Of a stretch of DNA of 64,000 nucleotides, positions 8,347 through 16,478 are shown in pieces (position 1 is the stretch's first letter; each line of letters begins with the position of its first letter). The stretch is from contig NZ_JADFBY010000008.1 of the NCBI RefSeq assembly GCF_015223065.1, positions 140,134-204,133 of the forward strand, read 5' to 3'. This stretch comes from Mucilaginibacter sp. JRF. GTDB lineage: Bacteria > Bacteroidota > Bacteroidia > Sphingobacteriales > Sphingobacteriaceae. A program made the position numbers and the translations under genes. Under the pieces are notes generated by a model. The model was not told the DNA's origin. It made no database searches and saw only the letters and a list, made by a program, of their open reading frames with translations.

Positions 8347-8958
8347 ATGAACGCTCACGCACTGCTATCAACTTTCTGGAGGCCGGCCAAGGTAAAGCCT
8401 ATCAAAAAACTGGAGGATATCCTCGCCGGTGGTATTACCGGAGATGAGAGGTGCCGGGAATGGATATACAAATCATTCTACGGTTATATAATGGGCGTAG
8501 TGATACGTTACCATAAGGATAGTGAACAGGCAGAGGAGCTTGTTAATGATAGCTTTATCAAGATATTCAAAAACCTGCCAACCTTTACCTATCCTGATGA
8601 CCCGGATGAGCTGCTCAAAGCATTTAAGGGGTGGATAGCACGCATAGCATCCCGAACGGTGATCGATTTTCTTCGTGTTGGCCGCAATAATTATCAAACA
8701 GAGGAGATCACTGAACTACATATTGTGCATGAGCAGGTGTCGGTTGTTGACAAAATGAATGCAAATGATATTCTTAAACTACTTAACGAGTTATCCGAGA
8801 TCCAAAAAGTGATCTTCAATATGCATGAAATAGAAGGCTTCAGGCATGAGGAGATCGCCGCCGAACTGAATATACCGGTAAAGAACAGCCGAGTATATCT
8901 GGCCCGTGCTAAGGATCGCCTCAGAACCCTGTACAAACAGCATATCAATCAAGCGTAG
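8347..8958 (+). CDS. RNA polymerase sigma-70 factor, ECF type
   Basis: A 203-residue sigma factor from ATG 8347 (a TTG at 8335 would add four residues). Region 2 is visible in YHKDSEQAEELVNDSFIKIFKNLPTF and WIARIASRTVIDFLR; region 4 in LNELSEIQKVIFNMHEIEGFRHEEIAAELNIPVKNSRVYLARAKDRLR. It lacks the regions 1 and 3 of primary factors, which marks it as extracytoplasmic-function type. The next gene starts two bases after the stop and encodes a membrane-anchored protein, the usual place for a sigma-factor regulator. The preceding hairpin may tune translation. Confidence 0.92.
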   Translation: MNAHALLSTFWRPAKVKPIKKLEDILAGGITGDERCREWIYKSFYGYIMGVVIRYHKDSEQAEELVNDSFIKIFKNLPTFTYPDDPDELLKAFKGWIARIASRTVIDFLRVGRNNYQTEEITELHIVHEQVSVVDKMNANDILKLLNELSEIQKVIFNMHEIEGFRHEEIAAELNIPVKNSRVYLARAKDRLRTLYKQHINQA

Positions 8959-8960
8959 CC

Positions 8961-10121
8961 ATGAAAGAGGATCTTATAGAGCATATTAAATCGCAGCTTT
9001 CCAACCTGGAAATAGACTACCATGACGGAGCCTGGGAACGTTTTAATGAAAAGCGTAAACAGAAACGCGGCGCGGTAGTTTGGCGGGCATCATTAAGCGC
9101 GGCTGCGGTACTTATATTTTGCCTGGGTTTTGTTACTTATCAACTGCTTAATGAAAAAACACAACAACCGCATGGCCGAAAACTTGCAGCCATAACGGAA
9201 CCCCGGCGACCTGACACAGAGGAACAGCTTAAAACATCCGTGCCTGAAAATGCTTTGAACGTTACTCAATCAGTGAATGATAAAAATGAAAAGGTAACAA
9301 CGCCTATTGCAAAGGTAATTCGCCCACTATTGCTGCCCCTTAACACAGATAGTGGAGTTACGGCTCCCGTTGCCGTTGATGTTACGCCGGTACCGGTGCC
9401 CCAATTCAATTCTGTAACCCAGTCCCACGTTAAAAAGATGAATACGGAGGATTTTTTGGTGCAGGAAACCATATCAAAATATCCAGTTCCGGAAAAAATA
9501 TCAGGAGGCAGAAAGTGGAGTTTTGCATTTTCGGTAGGGCAAGCTATAGATACACGATCAAAAACAGATTTGAGTGCCGGGATGCACATTAGCTATTTAC
9601 TCAACGACAGGTTGTCGCTGGTTTCCGGTATATTCTTTAATCAGCTTGGCGGCGCGAGGAAAAATGAAGTACCTGACATGAAGGGCCGTACGGATAAATT
9701 CATGACCGGCACACAGGCAAGTCTTGCCGGTGTTGATGTGCCGCTTGAGTTTCAGTACAAGGCCACCAAACAGTTGTATGCGCGTATAGGGGTATCAGCT
9801 TATGCTATTGTTTCGCAACAGCAAACGTTGGATTACCTGGAACGACGTACAGATGTAAATACTTATGTAGGGCCGGATGGTAGTACCAGAACAGAGTCTG
9901 TAACGGTGAGCGAAGTATCAACCGAGAGTGTTCCTACAGAGAAATTAAAACAACGACATTCAATGGTGGGCTTATATAATTTATCAATCGGCTGGAAACA
10001 AAAACTCAATGATCAACATTCCATCGCGTTTGAGCCCTATGTAAAGATTCCGCTGGCCGGGTATTCTGATCAAAAGCTAAACCTGGTACAAGGCGGCTTA
10101 AGGTTGAAGGTTGATTTTTAG
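8961..10121 (+). CDS. Membrane-anchored outer-membrane-barrel-like protein, partner of ECF sigma factor
   Basis: A 386-residue protein with a hydrophilic N-terminal 40 residues (LEIDYHDGAWERFNEKRKQKRG), one transmembrane segment at about 43-63, a Pro/Thr-rich linker (about 70-165) and a C-terminal region with the strand pattern of porin-like barrels (FAFSVGQAIDTRSKTDLSAGMHISYLLNDRLSLVSG through LVQGGLRLKVDF). The N-terminal part has the layout of a sigma-factor-binding tail in front of an anchor. The combination of an inner-membrane anchor with a barrel-like domain is unusual outside Bacteroidota. It is translationally close to the sigma gene (2-bp gap), so a role in controlling it is a reasonable inference. 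Confidence 0.75.
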   Translation: MKEDLIEHIKSQLSNLEIDYHDGAWERFNEKRKQKRGAVVWRASLSAAAVLIFCLGFVTYQLLNEKTQQPHGRKLAAITEPRRPDTEEQLKTSVPENALNVTQSVNDKNEKVTTPIAKVIRPLLLPLNTDSGVTAPVAVDVTPVPVPQFNSVTQSHVKKMNTEDFLVQETISKYPVPEKISGGRKWSFAFSVGQAIDTRSKTDLSAGMHISYLLNDRLSLVSGIFFNQLGGARKNEVPDMKGRTDKFMTGTQASLAGVDVPLEFQYKATKQLYARIGVSAYAIVSQQQTLDYLERRTDVNTYVGPDGSTRTESVTVSEVSTESVPTEKLKQRHSMVGLYNLSIGWKQKLNDQHSIAFEPYVKIPLAGYSDQKLNLVQGGLRLKVDF

Positions 10122-10365
10122 AGTTTTAGTAAACTTAATCTTTAAAGCTCATTGATTACATGATTAAAAGCGGCCTATTAAATGTGTGATGGTTAGCCGG
10201 TTCAGTCAGATCAACTTTGTACACCATCCGTTCCCTGCAGAATAGTTTTGTTTTGCCGAGATCGATCATCGCCTTTGCGATTGTATATGTTAAAAACCCG
10301 TAATTTTTAACATCATCTGTCAAAAGCGGCAAATAACCTATGTTTGGGCATTAAACTAATAACAC

Positions 10366-10662
10366 ATGCCATCTGAAGAACTTATTACCGAGATCAATAC
10401 TAAAACCGATCTTGCCGCTTAGATCAGAAAATATATTCCACTTCAGGAAAGCAGAAAAGCCTTGAAAGGAAATTGCCCTTTTCATAATGATCAAAATCTT
10501 TCCTTTATGGTTCTGCCCACCAAAAATACCTTTAAATGTTTTGGTTGCGGTGCAGAAGGCAGACCGGTAGATTTTCTTTCGCTTGTAGAAAACAGAACCT
10601 TTGAGGAGGCTACAAAAATGCTTGCAAAACATTTAGGCCTTAGCGAAAGATTATCGGCCTGA
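10366..10662 (+). pseudogene. CHC2 zinc-finger (DnaG-like) small protein interrupted by an amber codon
   Basis: From ATG 10366 a 99-codon frame reads MPSEELITEINTKTDLAA, then TAG at 10420-10422, then IRKYIPLQ and the DnaG-type zinc finger: CPFH, FKCFGCG, and FEEATKMLAKHLGL. The parts before and after the stop together match the DnaG N-terminus, so one nonsense change divides an otherwise intact domain. Translation could still begin at TTG 10462 and give a 66-residue zinc-finger peptide that keeps the Cys/His ligands. There is no primase catalytic domain, so this is a stand-alone CHC2 gene of the kind found in accessory regions. Confidence 0.7.
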
Positions 10663-10990
10663 GAGCTCCGTGGAGCATTTTATTCATTGCTAACAGATAT
10701 GCTAAACTATATTTACCTTGCATATTACTTCTTGTTATTTCACGTTTTCACACATAACGGTGTATCCTCAAACGCGAACTCATGTAATATCTTGTAAATC
10801 AATCTGTACTTAATATTATAAATACCATCTTATTTTTTGTGATGGTTAAGGATAATTTCTTGATAGCAATCATAAATGACGATTCTGTTTTAAAACATTA
10901 TCGTCAAATTGAGCATATTCCCATGTTAAGCTCAAAGCATCAGCAATAAACTAACGAATCTGAATTTTATTTAAATCTACCATTAAGACA
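10663..10990. other. Intergenic stretch, nothing recognised
   Basis: About 330 AT-rich bases between the CHC2 remnant and the terminator of tRNA-His. I see no open frame of note, no clear promoter and no strong repeat. Confidence 0.5.
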
Positions 10991-10991
10991 T

Positions 10992-11030
10992 AAAAAAAGC
11001 CCTTTTTACAATTGTAAAAAAGGGCTTTTA
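10992..11030 (-). terminator. Terminator of tRNA-His
   Basis: A near-perfect hairpin (arms 10995-11010 and 11013-11029, core AAAAGCCCTTTTTACA) with T runs on both sides. It lies ten bases beyond the 3' end of the minus-strand tRNA and can also act on the plus strand. Confidence 0.85.
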
Positions 11031-11039
11031 AATTAGCGG

Positions 11040-11114
11040 GGTAAATGATGGGGCTCGAACCCACGACCCTCGGTACCACAAACCGATGCTCTAACCAACT
11101 GAGCTACATCTACC
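11040..11114 (-). tRNA. tRNA-His (GTG)
   Basis: The minus strand folds into a cloverleaf: acceptor GTAGATG pairs with CATTTAC, the anticodon stem TCGGT/ACCGA encloses the loop TTGTGGT with anticodon GTG, and the T loop is TTCGAGC. It has the extra G at -1 and discriminator C73 that histidyl-tRNA synthetase requires. CCA is not encoded. A good promoter lies upstream at 11128-11158. Confidence 0.96.
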
Positions 11115-11127
11115 GTGTTGGAGGCTG

Positions 11128-11158
11128 CAAAAATAGAAATCTCCGGGCTATTTGCAAA
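11128..11158 (-). promoter_or_regulatory. Promoter of tRNA-His
   Basis: On the minus strand TTTG (11155-11158), a 19-bp spacer and TATTTTTG (11128-11135) match the Bacteroidota -33/-7 pattern TTTG-N19-TAnnTTTG, placing the start of transcription a few bases before the tRNA. Confidence 0.7.
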
Positions 11159-11179
11159 CATTTTTTTTAATATTTCTGA

Positions 11180-11187
11180 TACCTTTG
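11180..11187 (+). promoter_or_regulatory. -7 element abutting rnhA start
   Basis: TACCTTTG fits TAnnTTTG and ends four bases before the rnhA ATG at 11192. A TTTG at 11151-11154 is upstream, but with a long 25-bp spacer. If used, the transcript would be nearly leaderless. Confidence 0.45.
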
Positions 11188-11191
11188 TTGC

Positions 11192-11665
11192 ATGGTTATT
11201 GAATTGTTTACAGATGGCGCATCAAGCGGCAACCCTGGGCCGGGAGGATATGGAGCTATACTACGTGCTGGTCAACACTATAAGGAACTTTCAGAAGGTT
11301 TTAGAAAAACGACTAATAACCGCATGGAACTATTGGCCGTAATAAAAGGCCTCGAAGCTATTAAAAATCCTAATCAGGATGTGATCCTATATTCCGATTC
11401 AAAATATGTTATTGATGCTATTGAAAAGCGTTGGGTTTACGGCTGGCTGCAAAAGGGTTTTAAGGACAAAAAGAACAAAGACCTTTGGCTACGCTACCTG
11501 GAGGTAAGCAAACCTCATAAAATTAAACTGGTATGGGTAAAAGGCCATGCCGGCCACCCGGAAAATGAGCGTTGTGATCAATTAGCTGTGGCGGCATCAA
11601 AGCAGCCCAAATTACTTATCGATACGGTATTTGAGGCTGAGAACGCAAGGGTGAATTTACTGTAA
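11192..11665 (+). CDS. rnhA: Ribonuclease HI
   Basis: This 157-residue enzyme cleaves the RNA strand of RNA-DNA hybrids. The four catalytic carboxylates are in place: D8 (FTDGASSGNPGPGG), E46 (NNRMELLAV), D69 (YSDSKYV) and D129 (NERCDQLA); H119 in VKGHAGHPENERCD corresponds to the flexible catalytic His of the E. coli enzyme. It has the basic handle region (KKGFKDKKNKDLW-like) and no extra hybrid-binding domain. Length is normal. It is divergent from tRNA-His, with a shared AT-rich promoter region, and convergent with the small membrane protein gene that follows. Confidence 0.97.
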   Translation: MVIELFTDGASSGNPGPGGYGAILRAGQHYKELSEGFRKTTNNRMELLAVIKGLEAIKNPNQDVILYSDSKYVIDAIEKRWVYGWLQKGFKDKKNKDLWLRYLEVSKPHKIKLVWVKGHAGHPENERCDQLAVAASKQPKLLIDTVFEAENARVNLL

Positions 11666-11953
11666 TTACTTATTTGTAAAATGTGTGCTTAATAGTAAAA
11701 TCACACTCATTACTAAGCCCATGCTATGTATCACCCAAACTACTACCCGCTTATTTTTACGGTAGAAAAAGTACTCTGTTAAAATAAGCGCGATTGAAAC
11801 AGCGCAAGCAATTGCAAATATCGTTGTAAAGCCGTCAAGATCATCTACATCACCTGTCGCAAGTCCGGCGTTGGCAATACTATTCATAAACAGCACTAAT
11901 AAATAGAATATTGATATGCTGAGGATATAAAGTAAGAACAGGGTTCTTTGCAT
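11666..11953 (-). CDS. Small three-helix membrane protein, unknown
   Basis: A 95-residue protein made almost wholly of three hydrophobic segments (about 4-25, 43-63 and 72-90) joined by short polar loops, the first loop being acidic (TGDVDDLDGF). I know no family for it. Its stop codon abuts the stop of rnhA on the opposite strand. The nearest upstream gene on its own strand starts about 410 bp away at 12365, separated from it by the 12054-12365 gene, with which it may share a transcript. Confidence 0.6.
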   Translation of the reverse strand: MQRTLFLLYILSISIFYLLVLFMNSIANAGLATGDVDDLDGFTTIFAIACAVSIALILTEYFFYRKNKRVVVWVIHSMGLVMSVILLLSTHFTNK

Positions 11954-12053
11954 GTGGATATGGGGATTTAAATAACCAATATTGTTAAATGGTATTTCCT
12001 ATCAATCATTTTGAATTTACACTTTTATATCGCTTTGGATAAATTGTAATTGC

Positions 12054-12365
12054 TTATTCCTCGTAATAAGTAAACTTGAAGTCATAAGCATAAGGCTTAT
12101 CGCCGGGTTCTTGTTCGGGGGCGGTGTCATAAATTTCTATCGAGCCCGTTATTGCATATCCCGTACTTTCTCCAATATCTTCAAGGATAACCACTGCTTC
12201 ATCTGAGTCTGTAGCCCAAATTTTTGCGCCTAAGTAAGCTGTACCTGGTCTTGCGGAAAAATCTTCGATATATTCGGATATACTAACTGGAGTAATTAAT
12301 GTGTAGTGCTTGTATGGAGTTCTAATTTTGCCATATCTAAGTTTTAATTTCCAATTCTTTATCAT
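12054..12365 (-). CDS. Hypothetical protein, tail of the phosphodiesterase operon
   Basis: A 103-residue soluble protein rich in beta-strand-type sequence and acidic residues (AVVILEDIGESTGYAITGSIEIYDTAPEQEPGD). I do not recognise a family. The start at ATG 12365 is chosen over ATG 12377 because GGGAGG sits six bases upstream of it, a rare good Shine-Dalgarno sequence for this genome, inside the 3' end of the preceding gene. That arrangement, with the start one base past the upstream stop, indicates translational coupling to the metallophosphoesterase. Confidence 0.6.
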   Translation of the reverse strand: MIKNWKLKLRYGKIRTPYKHYTLITPVSISEYIEDFSARPGTAYLGAKIWATDSDEAVVILEDIGESTGYAITGSIEIYDTAPEQEPGDKPYAYDFKFTYYEE

Positions 12366-12366
12366 A

Positions 12367-12861
12367 CTACCTCCCATTTAACTCGATTATCTGCATATCC
12401 TGAATTTTGGGGCCATCTATAATAAAGCGCATCAGTGTACGCACTTTATGCCAGCCTTGCTTGCCAGCGGCGCCGGGATTGAGGTGCAGGCATTTTATCC
12501 GCTCATCAAACATCACTTTTAATATGTGCGAATGCCCACAGATGAATAGTTGCGGCGGGTTAGCATATATCTCATTCCGTACCTGCGGACTATACTTACC
12601 CGGGTAACCACCAATGTGTGTTATACAAACATCAACATCTTCACATTTAAAACGCAAGTTTTCGGGGTATACACGCCTTATGTCGCCGCCATCAATATTG
12701 CCGTACACGGCCTTGAAGGGTTTAAATGCTGCCAGTTTATCGGCCAGTTCAAGGTTACCGATATCGCCCGCGTGCCATATCTCATCGCATTGCTCAAAAT
12801 GCTTAAATACGGCATCATCCAAATAACTGTGCGTGTCTGATATCAGGCCAATCCTCGTCAT
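12367..12861 (-). CDS. YfcE/MJ0936-type metallophosphoesterase
   Basis: A 164-residue phosphodiesterase with the two-metal calcineurin-like motifs in order: GLISDTHSYLD (D-x-H), WHAGDIGN (GD), VYGNIDG (GN[HD], here D), THIGGYPG and ICGHSHI (GHTH-like). Family members hydrolyse phosphodiester bonds in vitro; the physiological substrate is not established. Length is normal for the single-domain family. The gene following it starts one base after its stop and is probably co-translated. The tRNA methyltransferase gene lies 19 bp upstream on the same strand. Confidence 0.9.
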   Translation of the reverse strand: MTRIGLISDTHSYLDDAVFKHFEQCDEIWHAGDIGNLELADKLAAFKPFKAVYGNIDGGDIRRVYPENLRFKCEDVDVCITHIGGYPGKYSPQVRNEIYANPPQLFICGHSHILKVMFDERIKCLHLNPGAAGKQGWHKVRTLMRFIIDGPKIQDMQIIELNGR

Positions 12862-12879
12862 GCTTCAAAACAAAGCAAA

Positions 12880-13593
12880 TTAAAACACAATAAAAAACTC
12901 TTTTAATGTATCGATGTATTGCTGGCTGTAAACCTTTGGCGCATCGTAAATTAAAAACTGTTCGCTTGTTGGCTCAGTATGTGCTTTGCTTGTGACTATG
13001 ATATACCGGTGAGGTTCACTATCAGCGTATGATCGTATCAGAATAGTTTTTTGAAGATGCAGATCATAGCCGGCAAGCAGCGTTTCAATATAGTCGGCCG
13101 TGTTAACGGGCAACACCATCCAGCACGTGCCATTTTCTGTCAGATGATTTGATATGCCTTTTATCATATCCACAAAAAAATCCCTGTCGGCGTGTTTGGC
13201 CTGGTTTGTTTTTTGTGTGGGCGATGTTAAGGCGTCAATATAAAAAGGCGGATTAGTTACGATGAGATCGTATTGATTTTCGGAGTTTTCACCGAAAAAT
13301 GTATTGAAATCCTGATGATATATTTTAAGGCGATCACTATAGGGTGAACCTTCAAAATTATTTAACGCGGTTTTGGCGGCATCATCGTCTATCTCAACCG
13401 CTTCTATTAGTGCCGATGCAAAACGTTGCGCCAGCATTAGCGCAATTACACCGGTGCCTGTGCCAATATCCAGTATATGCTGAGGCTGCCCCGCTCCTGC
13501 CAGTGCGCCTAATAATACACCGTCGGTATTGATCTTCATGGCACAGCCTGACTGATCAACGCTGAACTGCTTAAAGCGAAATATACCCGCCAT
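12880..13593 (-). CDS. trmN6: tRNA1(Val) adenine-37 N6-methyltransferase
   Basis: A 237-residue SAM-dependent methyltransferase of the YfiC/TrmN6 group. The SAM-binding motif I is ILDIGTGTGVIALMLAQR, motif II has EAVEIDDDAA, and the catalytic NPPF for amino-group methylation is in LIVTNPPFYID. The N-terminal FRFKQFSVDQSGCAMKINTDGVLLGA block is typical of this group and distinguishes it from HemK-like enzymes. It modifies A37 of a valine tRNA in E. coli. The start codon overlaps the stop of the VOC gene in TAATG, so the two are translationally coupled. Confidence 0.9.
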   Translation of the reverse strand: MAGIFRFKQFSVDQSGCAMKINTDGVLLGALAGAGQPQHILDIGTGTGVIALMLAQRFASALIEAVEIDDDAAKTALNNFEGSPYSDRLKIYHQDFNTFFGENSENQYDLIVTNPPFYIDALTSPTQKTNQAKHADRDFFVDMIKGISNHLTENGTCWMVLPVNTADYIETLLAGYDLHLQKTILIRSYADSEPHRYIIVTSKAHTEPTSEQFLIYDAPKVYSQQYIDTLKEFFIVF

Positions 13594-13982
13594 TACTTCT
13601 CGTAAAATTCAATAGGCAACCCGTCCGGATCGGCAAGAAAAGTAAAGCACTTGCCCGTAAATTCATCTATGCGGATTGGTTCAGCAGCTACACCAAACCT
13701 ATTTACATGCGCTATAGCAGTTTCTACATCATCAACCTCAAAAGCCAAATGACGTAAGCCGGCAGCTTCGGGGCGTGATGGCCTTGCGGGAGGGTTTGGA
13801 AAAGAGAAAAGCTCGATCTGGTATAGTCCTGAAACCTCCAGATCGAGCTTGTATGATTGCCGTTCTTCACGGTAAACCTCACGTACTATAGTTAAGCCCA
13901 ACACATCGATATAAAACTTTTTCGACCGCTCATAGTCGGTACAAATAATAGCTATGTGATGTACGCGGTTAAGTTTTAGCAT
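13593..13982 (-). CDS. VOC family protein, YaeR/GloA2-like
   Basis: A 129-residue glyoxalase/bleomycin-resistance fold protein with two beta-alpha-beta-beta-beta units. The signature blocks LNRVHHIAIICTDYERSKKFY, IELFSFPNPPARPSRPEA, GLRHLAFEVDDVETAIAH and FTFLADPDGLPIEFYEK agree closely with E. coli YaeR. H9 and E127 region residues are the expected metal ligands. The reaction is unknown for the family. It is the first gene of a minus-strand run (VOC, trmN6, phosphodiesterase, hypothetical). The TAA overlaps the ATG of trmN6 by one base. Confidence 0.9.
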   Translation of the reverse strand: MLKLNRVHHIAIICTDYERSKKFYIDVLGLTIVREVYREERQSYKLDLEVSGLYQIELFSFPNPPARPSRPEAAGLRHLAFEVDDVETAIAHVNRFGVAAEPIRIDEFTGKCFTFLADPDGLPIEFYEK

Positions 13983-13996
13983 ATTTTAAAACTTTA

Positions 13997-14079
13997 CGTC
14001 ATTGCGAGGGACGAAGCAATCTCTGAACTTTTTATGCCGATATGCATATCAAGAGATTGCTTCGTACCTCGCAATGACG
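13997..14079. repeat. Palindromic REP-like element
   Basis: Two 27-base arms (13997-14023 and 14053-14079) are inverted copies with one mismatch; each contains CGTCATTGCGAGG and GAAGCAATCTC. A 29-base loop separates them. The element lies between the VOC gene and purL, the common position for extragenic palindromes that occur in many copies. It could also act as a processing or termination structure for purL mRNA. Confidence 0.85.
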
Positions 14080-14096
14080 ATTTTTTATAGCGATAC

Positions 14097-16319
14097 TTAT
14101 TCGCCTAACGCAACGTGCAGCACATTGTCAAACAACATCTTCACATCAGTTACATGGCCAAACAGTTGCTCGTCAACATTAAATTCGCCGTTGGTTACAG
14201 TACCTAACAGCGTAAAATCGGTTTCGCTTGTAGCCATCAGTTCAACAAATTTGTCCTGATCTGCCGGGGCAACGCTCACTACTATCCTGCCCTGCGCTTC
14301 GCCGAACAGGAAGGCATCCTTACGGATAGCAGCATCGGTACTGATATCAAAACCTAAACCGTTTGGCATAGCCGCTTCGGCAAGGGTTACGTACAAACCG
14401 CCATCGGCAACGTCGTGCGCTGATTGTACCAGTTTATGCTTGATCAGCTCTTTGATCACCTGGTGTGTAGCATACTCCTGATCCAGATCAAAATGCGGAG
14501 CCGGAGATGCCGATACCTTGTGCCATGAGGCCAGATATTGTGATGAAGCGATATCGTTAACCGATTCGCCTACCAGGTATATAAAGTCGCCCGGCTGTTT
14601 AAAGTCAAGCGTCATGATGTTATCAATGCTATCCATTACACCCAGCATACCGATGGTTGGAGTCGGGAATACCGGGCCTTCATCTGACGATTGGTTGTAA
14701 AAGCTTACGTTACCACCTGTAACCGGGGTTTCAAACTTGGTACAAGCTTCGCCCATACCTTTAATAGCGCTAACAAACTGCCAGTAAACTTCAGGAATGT
14801 AAGGATTACCAAAGTTCAAGCAATTGGTAATAGCCACCGGCTCGCCACCTGCGCAGGTAATGTTACGCGCAGCCTCGGCAACAGCTATAGCACAACCTTT
14901 TTGCGGATCGGCGTATACGTAGCGTGAGTTACAGTCAACCGTTAAAACGATGGCCTTTTCGGTATCGCGTACAGCAACTACGGCAGCATCGCTCGGGCGG
15001 TTGGTGGTCATGGTTGATACACCTACCATTGAATCGTACTGATCAGTTACCCATCGTTTTGAAGCAATGTTAGGATGACCCAACAAATGCTCAGCTACAG
15101 CAACCAGATCTTCCGGCTCAGCAATATCTTCTATCTTGAATTTTTGATTTTCGGCATAGTAAGCAGGCTCGCGGTACTCGCGTTGGTAAACCGGCGCACC
15201 GCCACCTAATACCAGGTCATCGGCAGGTACATCGGCCACCAGTTCGCCATTCATAAAGTACTCCAGGCGTTTGGTATCAGTTACCTCACCAATAATGGCG
15301 CAGTTCAAATCCCATTTATCAAAAATAGCTTCAACCTCTTTTTCACGACCTTTGTGTACCACGATCAGCATACGCTCCTGCGATTCTGAAAGCAATATCT
15401 CAAAAGGCTTCATGTTTTCTTGGCGGGTTGGAACCGCGTCGAGGTTAATGCGCATACCATGCTCACCCTTGGCCGACATTTCGGAGTTTGAGCAGATGAT
15501 ACCCGCGGCACCCATATCCTGCATACCTACTACAGCACCGGTTTTGATCACCTCAAGGGTAGCCTCCAACAAAAGTTTTTCCTGAAATGGATCACCTACC
15601 TGTACAGCAGGCAAATCGTTCACTGAATCTTCAGTAATATCTTTTGACGCGAAAGCCGCGCCGTGTATACCATCCTTACCGGTAGCCGAGCCAACAATGT
15701 AAACCGGGTTGCCTACACCGTATGATGTAGCCGAAACGGTTTCGCCGGCCTTTACTATACCGGCAGACATGGCGTTTACCAGCGGATTGATGTTATAGCA
15801 TTCGTCAAAGAAAAGCTCGCCACCAACGGTTGGAATACCAAAGGCATTACCGTAATGACTGATGCCTTTAACCACACCTTTAATTAACCATTTGGTTTTA
15901 TCGAGGTTGATGTCGCCAAAACGCAGGGAGTTAAGCTGCGCGATAGGCCTTGCACCCATAGTAAAAATATCGCGGTTTATACCGCCCACACCTGTTGCCG
16001 CACCTTGGTAAGGCTCAAGCGCTGACGGGTGGTTATGTGATTCTATTTTGAAAGCACATCCAATACCATCGCCCAGATCAACCAAACCGGCATTTTCTTC
16101 ACCGGCTTTGGCCAGCATGCGCGGTCCATCCTTTGGTAATGTTTTTAACCAAGTAATAGAGTTTTTGTATGAGCAGTGCTCGCTCCACATTACCGAGAAG
16201 ATAGACAATTCGGTAAAGTTAGGCACGCGGCCCAGTATCTCTTTTATACGATCAAACTCTTCGGGTAACAGGCCAAGGTCTTTGGCGGTATCAACGGTAG
16301 TTAGCTCCTGATTCTCCAA
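14097..16319 (-). CDS. purL: Phosphoribosylformylglycinamidine synthase subunit PurL
   Basis: A 740-residue synthetase that converts FGAR to FGAM in purine biosynthesis. The length and layout match the small PurL that works with separate PurQ and PurS subunits. Visible blocks include MWSEHCSYKN (substrate/metal region near residue 45), GIGCAFKIESHNHPSALEPYQGAATGVGGI, GRPIAQLNSLRFG-like sequence, and the second half-repeat MVGVSTMTTNRPSDA and SAHDVADGGLYVTLAEA. The start is TTG 16319; I find no in-frame ATG nearby and upstream codons look noncoding. purM is elsewhere in this window (23830). Confidence 0.95.
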   Translation of the reverse strand: MENQELTTVDTAKDLGLLPEEFDRIKEILGRVPNFTELSIFSVMWSEHCSYKNSITWLKTLPKDGPRMLAKAGEENAGLVDLGDGIGCAFKIESHNHPSALEPYQGAATGVGGINRDIFTMGARPIAQLNSLRFGDINLDKTKWLIKGVVKGISHYGNAFGIPTVGGELFFDECYNINPLVNAMSAGIVKAGETVSATSYGVGNPVYIVGSATGKDGIHGAAFASKDITEDSVNDLPAVQVGDPFQEKLLLEATLEVIKTGAVVGMQDMGAAGIICSNSEMSAKGEHGMRINLDAVPTRQENMKPFEILLSESQERMLIVVHKGREKEVEAIFDKWDLNCAIIGEVTDTKRLEYFMNGELVADVPADDLVLGGGAPVYQREYREPAYYAENQKFKIEDIAEPEDLVAVAEHLLGHPNIASKRWVTDQYDSMVGVSTMTTNRPSDAAVVAVRDTEKAIVLTVDCNSRYVYADPQKGCAIAVAEAARNITCAGGEPVAITNCLNFGNPYIPEVYWQFVSAIKGMGEACTKFETPVTGGNVSFYNQSSDEGPVFPTPTIGMLGVMDSIDNIMTLDFKQPGDFIYLVGESVNDIASSQYLASWHKVSASPAPHFDLDQEYATHQVIKELIKHKLVQSAHDVADGGLYVTLAEAAMPNGLGFDISTDAAIRKDAFLFGEAQGRIVVSVAPADQDKFVELMATSETDFTLLGTVTNGEFNVDEQLFGHVTDVKMLFDNVLHVALGE

Positions 16320-16422
16320 TGCTTTATATTTATTTTAAAGGATGCGGCAAAATTAGGAAAATCAGGCGAAAGCAGGTAAATAAGTTTACAGTTTAGTTGA
16401 AGTAACAAACTACCCTAAAAAA

Positions 16423-16460
16423 CGCAGCCGGGCCATACACTAAGTATGGCACCGGCATAT
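16423..16460 (-). terminator. Terminator of the TonB gene
   Basis: A strong GC hairpin (GCCGGTGCCATAC paired with GTATGGCCCGGC around loop TTAGT) is followed on the minus strand by TGCG and six T, about 20 bp beyond the TonB stop. Confidence 0.7.
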
Positions 16461-16478
16461 TTACAGGCTTAGGTAATA

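Noticed and set aside
10351..10632. 93-codon frame on the minus strand opposite the CHC2 gene
   Set aside because: The plus strand holds the conserved zinc finger; the opposite frame has no similarity to anything I know.
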